A stretch of 46,766 nucleotides of DNA from Oscillospiraceae bacterium (GCA_017545185.1 JAFWQJ010000040.1:1-46766); one strand, 5' to 3'; numbered from the stretch's first letter, positions 1 to 8,378 are shown. The notes: generated by a model from the letters alone, not told the origin. A program made the numbers and translations.

Positions 1-337
1 CGGTAGAAAAAAGAAAAGCGATAATCCCGAAGGCACGGGAGAATCGCAGATGTCAACATTATAGAATATAATCAACGAAAGTGGAATCAAGAAAAAGAAA
101 TCAAAAAACGTGTGATTTTGGTAGAAAAAATGGTAGAAAAATAATGTGATTCACGTTTATATTATCTACCAACAACTCTCTGAAACCCAGTCAAATCGGA
201 TAAAACAGAGAATTGTTACTAAGGAATTCATATAATAGAGTAGACAAATGCACTATTATATGGTATAAGCCGGCAGTGCCCGCAGCCGGTTTTGTGCTCC
301 GGCAGTATCAGCCGGAACGATTTTTACTGTCCTCCCA
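1..337. other. AT-rich gene-free left edge
   Basis: I find no credible gene here. The first 250 bases or so are much richer in A and T than the rest of the window. They carry three copies of a GGTAGAAAA-like motif (from 2, 120 and 132). An inverted pair, TGGTAGA near 131 and TCTACCA near 165-171, flanks a short GTGATTCAC palindrome around 147-155. An isolated TATAAT lies at 231-236 without a good -35 partner. It could be the edge of a mobile element or a regulatory region for a gene outside the window. Nothing visible decides which. Confidence 0.5.
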
Positions 338-366
338 TTGCTTTTTTCGTAATAATATGGTATAAT
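338..366 (+). promoter_or_regulatory. Sigma-A promoter for the DUF1846 gene
   Basis: TTGCTT at 338-343, a 17-base spacer and TATAAT at 361-366, preceded by TGG, which makes an extended -10. It sits 42 bases before the chosen start at 409. The same TTGCTT/17/TGG-TATAAT arrangement recurs upstream of rsmE on the other strand. Confidence 0.75.
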
Positions 367-408
367 AAGGCGAAGGAAACCGGAACCGCAACGAAAGGAA
401 ATGAGATC

Positions 409-1899
409 ATGCGTAAGAAGAATATTGCGTTTGACAATGCCAAGTACCTGAAGACCCAGTCCGAGCATATCCGGGAACGGATCGCGCAGTTCGGCGGCAG
501 ACTGTACCTTGAATTCGGCGGCAAGCTCTACGACGATTATCATGCTTCCCGCGTGCTGCCGGGCTTCCAGCCGGACAGCAAGCTTCGTATGCTGCTGCAG
601 ATGAAAAAGGATGTGGAGATCGTCATCGCGATCAACGCCTCCGACATTGAGCAGAACCGCACCCGCGGTGACCTCGGCATCACCTATGACACCGATGTGC
701 TGCGCCTGATCGGGCTGTTCCGCCAGAAGGGGCTGTTTGTCGGCAGCGTCGTCATGACGCGCTTTACCGGCGAGCCCGCTGCGGAGAAATTCCAGCAGCG
801 TCTGGAAAATCTCGGCATCCGCGTGTACCGGCATTATCCGATCGAGGGCTATCCCTCGAATCTCCCGCTGATCCTCTCCGAGGACGGCTTCGGCAAGAAT
901 CAGTACATTGAGGTCAGCAGACGGCTGGTCGTCGTGACCGCGCCGGGTCCCGGCAGCGGAAAAATGGCGGTCTGCCTCTCGCAGATCTATCAGGAGCATC
1001 AGCGCGGCAATGAGGCCGGCTACGCAAAATTCGAGACCTTCCCGATCTGGAATGTCCCGCTGAAGCATCCGGTCAATGTCGCTTACGAGGCCGCGACCGC
1101 AGACCTCAACGATATCAACATGATCGACCCGTTCCACCTGGAAGCCTACGGCACGACCGCGGTCAACTATAACCGCGACGTTGAGGTGTTCCCGGTGCTG
1201 CGCTCCATGTTCGAGCAGATCTACGGCACTTCGCCGTATCAGTCGCCGACCGATATGGGCGTCAACATGGCGGGTACCTGCATCATCAATGACGAGGCGG
1301 CAAAGGCTGCTTCCCGTCAGGAGATCATTCGCCGGTACTTCAACGAGCGCTGCGATCTGCGGCAGGGCAAGTCCGATGCGGAGACCGTCTATAAGCTTGA
1401 GCTGCTCATGCAGCAGATGAATCTGACCGAGGACGAGCGTCCGGTCATTGCAAAGGCGCGCGAGGTCGCGGAAAAGACCGGCGAGCCCGCTGCCGCCCTG
1501 CAGCTCCCGAACGGAAAGATCGTCACCGGAAAGACCTCTGACCTCATGGGTCCCTGCTCGACGATGCTGCTGAATGCGCTGAAATCGCTCGGCCGGATCA
1601 ATGACGCGATCGACCTGCTGAGCCCGACCGTCATCGAGCCGATCCAGCACCTCAAGACCGATCATCTCGGCAATGAGAACCCGCGCCTGCATACCGATGA
1701 AACGCTGGTCGCGCTGTCGATCTCTGCGGCGACGAACCCGACTGCGGAGCGCGCCATGACACAGCTTGCGAAGCTGCGCGGCTGCGAGATGCATTCGACG
1801 GTCATTCTTTCGCAGGTCGATGAGCGTACCCTGAAGCGTCTCGGCGTCAATGTCACATGCGACCCGCAGTTCCAGAGCAACCGGCTCTATCAGAAATAA
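409..1899 (+). CDS. DUF1846 (UPF0371) family protein
   Basis: A 496-residue cytoplasmic protein matching the DUF1846 family in length and sequence. It opens with MRKKNIAFDNAKYLKTQSEH and has the conserved APGPGSGKMAVCLSQ segment (about residues 180-195), a phosphate-loop-like stretch. Structural work on the family describes P-loop-like and Rossmann-like parts, but no reaction is firmly known. The frame is open further upstream to 292. I chose the ATG at 409 because GAAAGGAA (393-400) lies just ahead, because it follows the promoter at 338-366, and because the family N-terminus starts here. The small membrane protein gene follows after 20 bases, probably in the same transcript. Confidence 0.9.
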   Translation: MRKKNIAFDNAKYLKTQSEHIRERIAQFGGRLYLEFGGKLYDDYHASRVLPGFQPDSKLRMLLQMKKDVEIVIAINASDIEQNRTRGDLGITYDTDVLRLIGLFRQKGLFVGSVVMTRFTGEPAAEKFQQRLENLGIRVYRHYPIEGYPSNLPLILSEDGFGKNQYIEVSRRLVVVTAPGPGSGKMAVCLSQIYQEHQRGNEAGYAKFETFPIWNVPLKHPVNVAYEAATADLNDINMIDPFHLEAYGTTAVNYNRDVEVFPVLRSMFEQIYGTSPYQSPTDMGVNMAGTCIINDEAAKAASRQEIIRRYFNERCDLRQGKSDAETVYKLELLMQQMNLTEDERPVIAKAREVAEKTGEPAAALQLPNGKIVTGKTSDLMGPCSTMLLNALKSLGRINDAIDLLSPTVIEPIQHLKTDHLGNENPRLHTDETLVALSISAATNPTAERAMTQLAKLRGCEMHSTVILSQVDERTLKRLGVNVTCDPQFQSNRLYQK

Positions 1900-1919
1900 T
1901 CAGACGACCGGAGAACATT

Positions 1920-2357
1920 ATGGACAGAACAGCATTTGAAGCGGAGCTGAACCGCTATACGCAGGAGGAACTCCGGCTGATCTACGCGACGCAGCAGGAC
2001 GTTTATTCCGAGGAGGAGCTGGCGATGATCGCGGAGCGGCTGGAGCCGGTTCCCGAGCCGGAAAAGACCAGTCCGCTGACTGTCATCTGCTGTATCCTGA
2101 GCTGCATCGTGCCGTTTTTCGGAATCATTCTCGGGCTGATGCTGCGCGGGGAGACGGATGAACGCCGCAGAAAGCTCGGCAGCGACCTGCTGGTCTGCGG
2201 CTGTCTGCCGACGATCGGCCTCGGCGTCCTGATCGGCGGGGTCATGCTGTTCTCAAAGGATGAGCAGAAAAAGACGGTCGGCAAGAAATGCCTTGCGGCC
2301 TCGTTTATTTCGCTGATGCTCGGGCTGTTTCTGCTGAGCGGCGGCTTTTCGGTCTGA
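1920..2357 (+). CDS. Small membrane protein, unknown function
   Basis: 145 residues, not recognised as a named family. The first 50 or so residues are soluble and acidic, with two short amphipathic helices (YTQEELRLIYATQQ and YSEEELAMIAERL). Three hydrophobic segments follow (about 52-76, 90-108 and 123-143), separated by charged loops (RGETDERRRK, SKDEQKK). This resembles the small DUF4190-like membrane proteins of Ruminococcus, but that is only a resemblance. The ATG at 1920 follows GGAG and lies 20 bases after the DUF1846 stop. A hairpin follows the stop codon, so the two-gene transcript probably ends before thiN or is attenuated there. Confidence 0.7.
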   Translation: MDRTAFEAELNRYTQEELRLIYATQQDVYSEEELAMIAERLEPVPEPEKTSPLTVICCILSCIVPFFGIILGLMLRGETDERRRKLGSDLLVCGCLPTIGLGVLIGGVMLFSKDEQKKTVGKKCLAASFISLMLGLFLLSGGFSV

Positions 2358-2363
2358 AACCAT

Positions 2364-2400
2364 GAGACTGCTCCTGCAATGCGGGGCAGTCTCTCTTATT
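2364..2400 (+). terminator. Hairpin between the membrane protein gene and thiN
   Basis: An 11-pair stem, GAGACTGCTCC (2364-2374) with GGGGCAGTCTC (2383-2393), one T-G wobble, an eight-base loop, then TCTTATT. The T-run is weak, so it may be a terminator or only a partial attenuator before thiN, whose ribosome site starts 11 bases later. Confidence 0.55.
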
Positions 2401-2413
2401 GAACGGAGATACG

Positions 2414-3040
2414 ATGAAAGAACAAATCTGCGCGATTTTTGCGGGCGGCCCCGAGGCAGGGGAGCCCTGTATGCCGGTTCCTGCGGGTGCGTATATCCTC
2501 TGTGCGGACAGCGGTCTGCATCTCGCGGAGCGGCTCTCGCTGGCGCCCGATCTGGTGCTCGGCGATTTTGATTCGCTCGGCGGTGTGCCGGAAAACCTGC
2601 CGCATATCACGGTGCCGGTCGAAAAGGACGATACCGATACGATGCTTGCGGCGCGCATCGCGCTGGAAAAGGGCTTCCGCGATATCCGCATTTACGGCGC
2701 ATTCGGCGGACGGCTCGACCATACGGTCGCCAATCTGCAGACGCTCGAATTTCTGCGCGATGCCGGTGTGGATGCGGTGCTGGTCGGGACGGGCAATCTG
2801 GCGTTTCTGATGCAGAGCGGCGAAACAAGGCGCATCCCGCGGCGGGAGGGCTGGACGCTCTCGCTGTTTGCGTGGTCGCCGGAATGCACGGGCGTTTCGG
2901 CGGCGGGGGTATTTTATCCGCTGGAAAACGGCACGCTGACGAGAAGCTTTCCGCTCGGCGTCAGCAACCGCGTGACTGCGGAGGAAGCAGTCGTCACCTG
3001 CGGCAGCGGAACGCTCCTTGTGATCTGCTCCCGGCTGTAA
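2414..3040 (+). CDS. thiN: Thiamine pyrophosphokinase
   Basis: Transfers pyrophosphate from ATP to thiamine to give thiamine diphosphate. 208 residues, normal for the family. Diagnostic segments are ADSGLHLAERLSLAPDLVLG followed by DFDSLG (about 33-58), EKDDTDTMLAA (about 72-82) and GAFGGRLDHTVANLQ (about 98-112). The C-terminal part is the thiamine-binding beta-rich domain. The ATG at 2414 follows CGGAG at 2404-2408; the ATG five codons upstream lies inside the preceding hairpin region and is less likely. In many Bacillota this gene closes the prkC-rsgA-rpe-thiN cluster, but here it is about 30 kb from rsgA. A strong bidirectional hairpin follows. Confidence 0.93.
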   Translation: MKEQICAIFAGGPEAGEPCMPVPAGAYILCADSGLHLAERLSLAPDLVLGDFDSLGGVPENLPHITVPVEKDDTDTMLAARIALEKGFRDIRIYGAFGGRLDHTVANLQTLEFLRDAGVDAVLVGTGNLAFLMQSGETRRIPRREGWTLSLFAWSPECTGVSAAGVFYPLENGTLTRSFPLGVSNRVTAEEAVVTCGSGTLLVICSRL

Positions 3041-3064
3041 CGCTGACTCCGAACAAAATACAAA

Positions 3065-3100
3065 AAACGGACGCTGACATGCATTTGTCAGCGTCCGTTT
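3065..3100. terminator. Bidirectional terminator between thiN and aspS
   Basis: A perfect 15-base inverted repeat, AAACGGACGCTGACA (3065-3079) with TGTCAGCGTCCGTTT (3086-3100), flanked by A-run and T-run so that it works in both directions. It ends the thiN transcript (+) and the aspS transcript (-). Confidence 0.9.
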
Positions 3101-3135
3101 GATATAGCAGCTGAGAACGGCCGCAGCGTTCCGCG

Positions 3136-4881
3136 TTATGCTTCCTCGCGGATCTGGATGTTCGCTTCGCGGAGCTGCTGCTCTGTGACCTGCGACGGTG
3201 CGCCGAGCAGGAGATCCTGCGCATTGCCGTTCAGCGGGAATGCGATGACGTTGCGGATCGTCTCGGTATCGGCCAGCAGCATGATCATGCGGTCGATGCC
3301 GGGCGCCATGCCGGCGTGCGGCGGTGCGCCGTACTGGAAAGCCGTATACAGCGCGGAGAACCGTGCTGCCAGCTCCTCCTCGGTATAGCCTGCCAGTGCA
3401 AAGGCCTTCTTCATGATATCGACGCTGTGGTTTCTGACCGCGCCGGAAGCCAGCTCAATGCCGTTGCAGACGAGGTCGTACTGATATGCCAGGATCTCCA
3501 GCGGATCCTGATTCTCCAGCGCATCAAGACCGCCCTGCGGCATCGAGAACGGGTTGTGCGTGAAGTCGAGCTTCTTGGTTTCCTCGTTGATCTCGTACAT
3601 CGGGAAGTCCACGACGAAGCAGAAGCGGAATGCATTTTTCTCAAGCAGATCGAGACGGTCGCCGAGCCAGTTGCGGATCTGGCCTGCGTAGAGATCGACG
3701 GTGCCCTTCTTGTCGGAGATAAAGAACACGGTCTCGCCGTCCTTGATGCCGGACAGCTTACGGATCTCGTCGCGCTGCTCGTCGGAGAGGAACTTGTCGA
3801 TCGGGCCCTTGAAATTGGACTGACCCTCGACAGCAGTCAGATAGCCGAGACCCTTCATGCCGATCGAGGTCGCGAATTTCAGCGAGTCCTCAAAGAACTT
3901 CTTGGAGCAGCCTGCGCAGTCTGCGACGATGCCGCGGACGGGCTTGCCCTTGAAAATCGGGAAGTCCACATTTGCGAAGAAATCAGTCAGGTCGATGATC
4001 GTCAGCGGGTTGCGGAGATCGGGCTTATCGGAGCCGTACTTCATCATCGCATCGCGGTAGGTGATGCGCTCGAACGGTGCATCGGAGATGACGGCATCCG
4101 GCTTGAACTCCTTAAAGGTCTCGGAGATGACCTTTTCGCATACGGCGAGCACCTCGTCCTGCGTTGCGAAGGCCATTTCAAAGTCAAGCTGATAGAATTC
4201 TCCCGGCGATCTGTCCTGACGGGCATCCTCATCGCGGAAGCACGGTGCGATCTGATAATACTTGTTGAAGCCGGAGACCATGAGCAGCTGCTTGAACTGC
4301 TGCGGCGCCTGCGGCAGCGCATAGAACTTGCCCTTGTGCTTTCTGCTCGGCACGAGGAAGTCACGCGCACCCTCCGGAGAGGACGCGGTCAGGATCGGCG
4401 TCTGGATATCGAGGAAGCCGAGAGCCTCCATTTTGCGGCGCAGATAGGTGATGACCCGCGAACGCAGGATGATGTTCTCGTGGATCTTCGGGTTTCTGAG
4501 GTCGAGGTAGCGGTACTTGAGGCGCACCTCCTCACGGGTATCCATGGATTCTGCCGGGATAAACGGCAGCATGGACTTGGACGGGCCGAGCAACTCCATC
4601 TTCTCGACGAGCACTTCGACCAGACCGGTCGCGAGCTTCGGGTCAACGGTCTCGGCGTCACGCTCGACGACCTTGCCGGTCACGGAGATGACGCACTCTC
4701 TGCCGATGCCTTTCAGCATGGAATCGTCGTGGAAAACGGTCTGGGTGATGCCGGTCTCGTCGCGGAGCGCGAGGAACAGCACGCCGCCGTGGTCGCGGAT
4801 CGTATCGACCCAGCCGGCCAGCGAAACGGTCTGCCCGATGTTCTCCTTGCGCAGATCATTGCACATGACTGTACGGTACAT
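3136..4881 (-). CDS. aspS: Aspartyl-tRNA synthetase
   Basis: Charges tRNA-Asp with aspartate. 581 residues, the length of the bacterial type with a central GAD insertion. An N-terminal OB anticodon-binding domain (about 1-110) is followed by the class II core: the FRDEDARQDRSPGEFYQLDF motif 2 region and a motif 3 region GAPPHAGMAPGIDRMIMLL near the C-terminus. The frame extends upstream to 4977, but the ATG at 4881 has GGAGGAG eight bases ahead. The upstream frame also runs through the T-box RNA, so it is not coding. I cannot judge whether it discriminates between tRNA-Asp and tRNA-Asn. Expression should rise when uncharged tRNA-Asp accumulates. Confidence 0.96.
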   Translation of the reverse strand: MYRTVMCNDLRKENIGQTVSLAGWVDTIRDHGGVLFLALRDETGITQTVFHDDSMLKGIGRECVISVTGKVVERDAETVDPKLATGLVEVLVEKMELLGPSKSMLPFIPAESMDTREEVRLKYRYLDLRNPKIHENIILRSRVITYLRRKMEALGFLDIQTPILTASSPEGARDFLVPSRKHKGKFYALPQAPQQFKQLLMVSGFNKYYQIAPCFRDEDARQDRSPGEFYQLDFEMAFATQDEVLAVCEKVISETFKEFKPDAVISDAPFERITYRDAMMKYGSDKPDLRNPLTIIDLTDFFANVDFPIFKGKPVRGIVADCAGCSKKFFEDSLKFATSIGMKGLGYLTAVEGQSNFKGPIDKFLSDEQRDEIRKLSGIKDGETVFFISDKKGTVDLYAGQIRNWLGDRLDLLEKNAFRFCFVVDFPMYEINEETKKLDFTHNPFSMPQGGLDALENQDPLEILAYQYDLVCNGIELASGAVRNHSVDIMKKAFALAGYTEEELAARFSALYTAFQYGAPPHAGMAPGIDRMIMLLADTETIRNVIAFPLNGNAQDLLLGAPSQVTEQQLREANIQIREEA

Positions 4882-5157
4882 TTTTTCTCCTCCTGAACAT
4901 ATAAAAACGCCCCAAAGCTGTCTGCATCCAGACTGCTTCGGGACGAGCGTTTCAAACATGAAAACCCGCGGTACCACCCGATTTAACCCATGCGCGGCGG
5001 AAGCGGCACATGCGGTTCACTCTTTTTTGGGGCATTCGGTTGTGCGCGGGATGATACCCGTCGCGGGAGTGTTGCCGCTGCCGCTCATTCCGTGACGCGC
5101 TTTCAGCCTGTGACGCTGTCTCTCTGGCCGGAAATCATTTTGGGTGCGGGTCTCCTG
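4882..5157 (-). promoter_or_regulatory. T-box riboswitch leader of aspS
   Basis: The minus strand reads GGGTGGTACCGCGGG at 4979-4965, the near-invariant T-box sequence that pairs with the free acceptor end of uncharged tRNA. Upstream is an AGAGAGACAGCG...GCTGAAAGC stretch (about 5125-5095), compatible with the base of stem I. Downstream are the terminator and then aspS. T-box RNAs read a specifier codon in stem I. I expect an Asp codon (GAC is present near 5060) but could not place the specifier loop with certainty by eye. The leader is about 275 bases, normal for the class. Confidence 0.9.
4903..4953 (-). terminator. Regulated terminator of the aspS T-box leader
   Basis: On the minus strand, a long hairpin (about 4951-4908, with CCCGAAGC-AGTCT pairing to AGAC-GCTTTGGGG) is followed by a run of T. 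It lies between the T-box sequence and the aspS ribosome site. Its 5' arm lies next to the T-box sequence, as expected for the alternative terminator and antiterminator structures. Confidence 0.85.
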
Positions 5158-5162
5158 TGTTT

Positions 5163-5191
5163 ATTGTATTCGATTTTTGCGGGTTTGTCAA
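5163..5191 (-). promoter_or_regulatory. Sigma-A promoter of the aspS T-box transcript
   Basis: On the minus strand, TTGACA (5191-5186), a 17-base spacer and TACAAT (5168-5163). It is placed to start transcription just before the T-box leader. Confidence 0.85.
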
Positions 5192-5252
5192 GGGGTGCGG
5201 GGAGCGGGAACGCGGTGTATGCATATTTTTTCCGATTTTCACAAAATCGCTC

Positions 5253-5281
5253 TTGACAGTCTCCCGAAATATATGTATAAT
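5253..5281 (+). promoter_or_regulatory. Sigma-A promoter of rubrerythrin
   Basis: TTGACA at 5253-5258, a 17-base spacer and TATAAT at 5276-5281, both perfect consensus. It lies about 60 bases before the rubrerythrin start and is divergent from the aspS promoter, 62 bases away. Confidence 0.9.
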
Positions 5282-5342
5282 AAAAGCAGGATGCACCGCA
5301 CGGGCATCCGCTCGATTTTTCTGATTCAAGGAGGAAACTGTT

Positions 5343-5882
5343 ATGGAACTGAAGGGCTCAAGAACGGAAGCGAATCTGCAGGCAGCATTTGCAGGCGAAT
5401 CGCAGGCAAGAAATAAGTACACTTATTTTGCATCCAAGGCGCGCAAGGAAGGCTATGTCCAGATCGCGGAGATCTTTGAGGAGACAGCCAACAACGAGAA
5501 GGAACACGCAAAGATCTGGTATAAGGAGCTGCACGGCGGCGAGGTGCCGGATACGATCGAGAATCTGAAGGCTGCTGCGGACGGCGAAAACTACGAGTGG
5601 ACGGATATGTACGCCGAGTTTGCGAAGGTCGCGAAGGAGGAAGGCTTCACCCGCATTGCGGCACTGTTTGAGATGGTCGGCAAGATCGAAAAGGCGCATG
5701 AGGAGCGTTACCGCAAGCTGCTCGCGAACATCGAGGGCGGACTGGTGTTCTCCCGCGACGGCGACATGATCTGGGAGTGCATCAACTGCGGTCATATCGT
5801 GATCGGCAAGAACGCACCGAAGGTATGTCCGGTCTGCGCACATCCGCAGTCCTATTTCAAGCTCCGCGCTGAAAACTATTGA
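5343..5882 (+). CDS. Rubrerythrin
   Basis: A cytoplasmic non-haem iron peroxidase that reduces hydrogen peroxide, part of anaerobe defence against oxygen. 179 residues. The N-terminal ferritin-like four-helix bundle carries the di-iron ligands in the ExxxH patterns ([22 protein letters not shown], then [14 protein letters not shown]). The C-terminal rubredoxin-like domain has two CxxC pairs (CINCG and CPVCA), which bind a single iron. RBS AAGGAGG lies eight bases before the ATG. It is monocistronic: its own consensus promoter is upstream and a strong hairpin is downstream. The perfect promoter suggests high expression unless a repressor acts on it; I see no clear PerR box. Confidence 0.95.
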   Translation: MELKGSRTEANLQAAFAGESQARNKYTYFASKARKEGYVQIAEIFEETANNEKEHAKIWYKELHGGEVPDTIENLKAAADGENYEWTDMYAEFAKVAKEEGFTRIAALFEMVGKIEKAHEERYRKLLANIEGGLVFSRDGDMIWECINCGHIVIGKNAPKVCPVCAHPQSYFKLRAENY

Positions 5883-5981
5883 AATCCGGCGCGGGCGGGG
5901 AGTCCCCGCTGCAAAGCGGCTTTTGAAAGGCTGCTTCTCCCGATATGGAAGCCTGCCGGGAGCACAACCGGATACAATGCA

Positions 5982-6016
5982 AAAGGACGCTGATGCTGCA
6001 TCGGCGTCCTTTGTTT
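5982..6016. terminator. Bidirectional terminator after rubrerythrin
   Basis: A 14-pair stem, AAAGGACGCTGATG (5982-5995) with CATCGGCGTCCTTT (5999-6012), a three-base loop, then GTTTT. It serves rubrerythrin on the plus strand and the rsmE operon on the minus strand. A second GC-rich hairpin (GCGGGGAGTCCCCGC, about 5894-5908) lies nearer the rubrerythrin stop. Confidence 0.85.
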
Positions 6017-6034
6017 TATCCTGTGGGATGAAGA

Positions 6035-6319
6035 TTATTCCCCGTCAGCGTTTTGCTTTGCGGAAGGCGCATCTTCCTCTTTCTTTTCCGGCATGTCATA
6101 GGGGCCGCGTACCTGCTTGCAGCGCGGATCCTCCGGCGGTTCAGGCTTCTCATACTTCGCCCGGAGACTGTCGATGCCTTTTGCGATCCGCGGCGTCAGC
6201 ACCGCGATCACCGCAACGACCGCGAAGATCACGAAAAACTTGCCGATGAACTTCATCAGGACCGGCGTCACATTGACCATATCGTCATTGCTTTCCGCAA
6301 GCATTATGAGCAGGCTCAC
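6035..6319 (-). CDS. Small membrane protein, unknown function
   Basis: 94 residues with one clear membrane segment (KFFVIFAVVAVIAVLTPRIA, about 27-46) and a charged, proline-rich C-terminal tail (EKPEPPEDPRC...). I do not recognise a family. The start is GTG at 6319, whose last bases overlap the TGA of the preceding methyltransferase gene; AAGGAG lies eight bases ahead, which supports GTG over the internal ATG at 6304. The overlap shows it is the last gene of the rsmE operon. The single-span architecture resembles small accessory subunits of membrane complexes, but no partner is visible here. Confidence 0.7.
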   Translation of the reverse strand: MSLLIMLAESNDDMVNVTPVLMKFIGKFFVIFAVVAVIAVLTPRIAKGIDSLRAKYEKPEPPEDPRCKQVRGPYDMPEKKEEDAPSAKQNADGE

Positions 6320-6906
6320 AGGTCACACTCCTTCGTGACAAATACCGCAAACGGCGGGCAGCCGGTACGGTTCGGGAAGCTGCACTGCAAAACGGTATAA
6401 TACCGGCTGTCCAGCTTCGAGAGAAAGTCAAGCAGTGCGTCGCGCTCCGTAAAGCCGTTCGCGCCGCCGTAATAAATGCACAGCACCAGCGAACCGCCGC
6501 GCTTCAAGAGACGCAGTCCGGCTTTCAGCGCCGCAATGCTGGAATCCGCATGGGTGAAGATCTCGTGACTGCCGCGCGGCAGCCAGCCGAAATTGAACAC
6601 GATGCAGGAGACCGTTCCGTGTGCGGCATACTGCTCCATGTCCGCATGGCTCTGCAGATGCAGCTCCGCGGAAAGGTGATGCTCCGTCAGCAGGGCGGCC
6701 GCGGAGTCGATCGCCTCCTGCTGGATGTCAAAGCCGATGACGCGGCCTTCCGCGCCGACCAGCTCACAGAGCAGCTTGGTATCGTTGCCTCTGCCGCAGG
6801 TCGCGTCAATGCAGAGGTCGCCGGGGGAGACATGCTCCCGCAGCCAGTGATGCGCCAGATCCAGCACACCGAGCTGTCTGCCGGCTGATTTTTCGTTCGG
6901 GTTCAT
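6316..6906 (-). CDS. mnmM: MnmM/YtqB-like tRNA methyltransferase
   Basis: A class I SAM-dependent methyltransferase of 196 residues. It has the DATCGRGNDTKLL glycine-rich SAM loop (about 34-46), an acidic residue after strand 2 (GFDIQ), and the NFGWLPRGSH segment in place of the usual NPPY. These features match the YtqB group. B. subtilis YtqB is now called MnmM and makes the last methylation of 5-methylaminomethyl-2-thiouridine in tRNA wobble positions. Older annotation often says rRNA methylase. The ATG overlaps the end of the metallophosphoesterase gene by four bases, and its stop overlaps the next gene, so translation is probably coupled. Confidence 0.82.
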   Translation of the reverse strand: MNPNEKSAGRQLGVLDLAHHWLREHVSPGDLCIDATCGRGNDTKLLCELVGAEGRVIGFDIQQEAIDSAAALLTEHHLSAELHLQSHADMEQYAAHGTVSCIVFNFGWLPRGSHEIFTHADSSIAALKAGLRLLKRGGSLVLCIYYGGANGFTERDALLDFLSKLDSRYYTVLQCSFPNRTGCPPFAVFVTKECDL

Positions 6907-7616
6907 ACGTAAAACACCTTCATGTCATCCAGACGCAGGCACGCGAGCTTGCCGCCCGCCTCATGGAACACGGCACCGCAGTCAATGTTGATATAGGTCT
7001 CCGTAAAGAGCACCTCGGCTCTGCCGTACATCTGCGGATAGGTCAGCGTCGGCGTGTGGCCGAAGATCAGCGTGCGGTCATCGTAGAAGCGGTCGCTCTG
7101 CTGCGGGCGCGCGTTGATGAGCTCGTCGATCTGGTATTCCGAAAGGTCAAGCTCCGGATCGAAATTTTCGATGCCGCTGTGCGTAAAGACGAATCTTCTG
7201 CCGTCCGGCATGGTCAGCTCCTCATAGAGCCTGAACTCCTGCAGATAAGCCAGCAGCTCCGCGCGCGTTTCCGGCGGCAGGCCGAGATACTGATTCAGGG
7301 TGATCGAGCCGCCGTTCTGCATCCACGCGGAATAGACGGCATAGCCTGCATCGGTATAAAACTCTGTTACATTGTCGATATTTGCTTCCGCGGGCAGCCC
7401 GTTGATGCACTGAAGCATGATCGCTTCGTGGTTGCCGAGCAGCGGATAGACATTGATGCGCTCCATGCAGTCAAGGAGCAGCGGGATCGGCGTGTCGCCG
7501 CGGTCAATGAAATCGCCGAGGATATACAGGTCGTCGTCTTCTGTAAAGTCGATCTTCTGGCACATCTTGCGGAACAGTGCATGACAGCCGTGAATATCAC
7601 TCATGACATAGATCAA
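6903..7616 (-). CDS. PPP-type metallophosphoesterase
   Basis: 237 residues with the calcineurin-like metal-binding series: SDIHGC (about 6-11), GDFIDRGD (about 34-41), GNHEA (about 61-65) and a later THSG. This is the layout of bacterial PPP-family Ser/Thr phosphatases and ApaH-like dinucleotide tetraphosphatases. Sequence alone does not settle between protein and nucleotide substrates. The start is TTG at 7616, with GGGAGGTG eight bases upstream. It lies 39 bases after rsmE in the same operon, and its end overlaps mnmM by four bases. Confidence 0.85.
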   Translation of the reverse strand: MIYVMSDIHGCHALFRKMCQKIDFTEDDDLYILGDFIDRGDTPIPLLLDCMERINVYPLLGNHEAIMLQCINGLPAEANIDNVTEFYTDAGYAVYSAWMQNGGSITLNQYLGLPPETRAELLAYLQEFRLYEELTMPDGRRFVFTHSGIENFDPELDLSEYQIDELINARPQQSDRFYDDRTLIFGHTPTLTYPQMYGRAEVLFTETYINIDCGAVFHEAGGKLACLRLDDMKVFYV

Positions 7617-7655
7617 GCAGGCTTCACCTCCCTGTACGGTAGAATATGCAGGAAA

Positions 7656-8378
7656 TCAGTTCAGGTTTCCGGTATGGAACATCAGGACGGAGAGTGCGGT
7701 CAGCGGCGCGGTCTCACAGCGTAAGATCCGCTTGCCGAGCCAGACCGGCTGTACGCCTCTGCCCTGCAGATATTCAATTTCTGCGGGATCAAACCCGCCC
7801 TCGCTGCCGATGCAGATGCCGTAGCTTGCGGCGTCGCTGCGGACAGCGGAAAACGAAATGCCGCCCTCGCCCTCATAGAGCACGACGGGCACCTCCAGCG
7901 CTGCCATGCGGTCGGCAGCCATTTCAAGGGTATGCAGCGGTGCGATGACAGGGATGATGCCTCTGCCGGACTGCTGCGCGGCTGCCTGCGCGATCTTCTG
8001 CAGACGGGGGAGCTTTTTCTGAAATTCGCCGGGATTCGGCCTTGAGATGCAGCGCCTTGTCAGCACCGGGACGATCTCCGTGACGCCGAGTTCCACGGAT
8101 TTCTGGATGATCTGTTCCAGCTTATCCGATTTCGGGAGTGCCTGAAAGAGCGTGACTTTAATCGTCGGCTCGGCACAGCAGGGTGCGGCGGAGAGGATGT
8201 TCAGCGTGACCGCGTCCTGCGTGATCTCCGCGATCTTGCATTCGTAATCGGTCCCGCAGGCGCAGATCGTCAGGTGTTCCCCGGCACGCATCCGCAGGGC
8301 ATATCCGATGTGGCGCAGATGCTCGCCGGTCAGCACGGGATGCTCCGGAGAGAAGGCGTCATCAAAAAACTTCGGCAT
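7656..8378 (-). CDS. rsmE: 16S rRNA m3U1498 methyltransferase
   Basis: A SPOUT-class enzyme of 240 residues that methylates N3 of U1498 in 16S rRNA. Typical segments are FQALPKSDKLEQIIQKSVEL (about 95-114), IGSEGGFDPAEIEYL (about 190-204) and the knot-forming LGKRILRCETAPLTAL near the C-terminus. An N-terminal PUA-like domain precedes them. The frame opens slightly earlier, at 8399, but the ATG at 8378 has AAAGGAG ten bases ahead and gives the family N-terminus MPKFF. It is the first gene of a four-gene operon with its own promoter at 8410-8438. Confidence 0.93.
   Translation of the reverse strand: MPKFFDDAFSPEHPVLTGEHLRHIGYALRMRAGEHLTICACGTDYECKIAEITQDAVTLNILSAAPCCAEPTIKVTLFQALPKSDKLEQIIQKSVELGVTEIVPVLTRRCISRPNPGEFQKKLPRLQKIAQAAAQQSGRGIIPVIAPLHTLEMAADRMAALEVPVVLYEGEGGISFSAVRSDAASYGICIGSEGGFDPAEIEYLQGRGVQPVWLGKRILRCETAPLTALSVLMFHTGNLN

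Noticed and set aside
3316-4896. Plus-strand frame of over 500 codons opposite aspS
   Set aside because: The minus strand encodes aspartyl-tRNA synthetase with all class II motifs; the plus-strand product has no domain.
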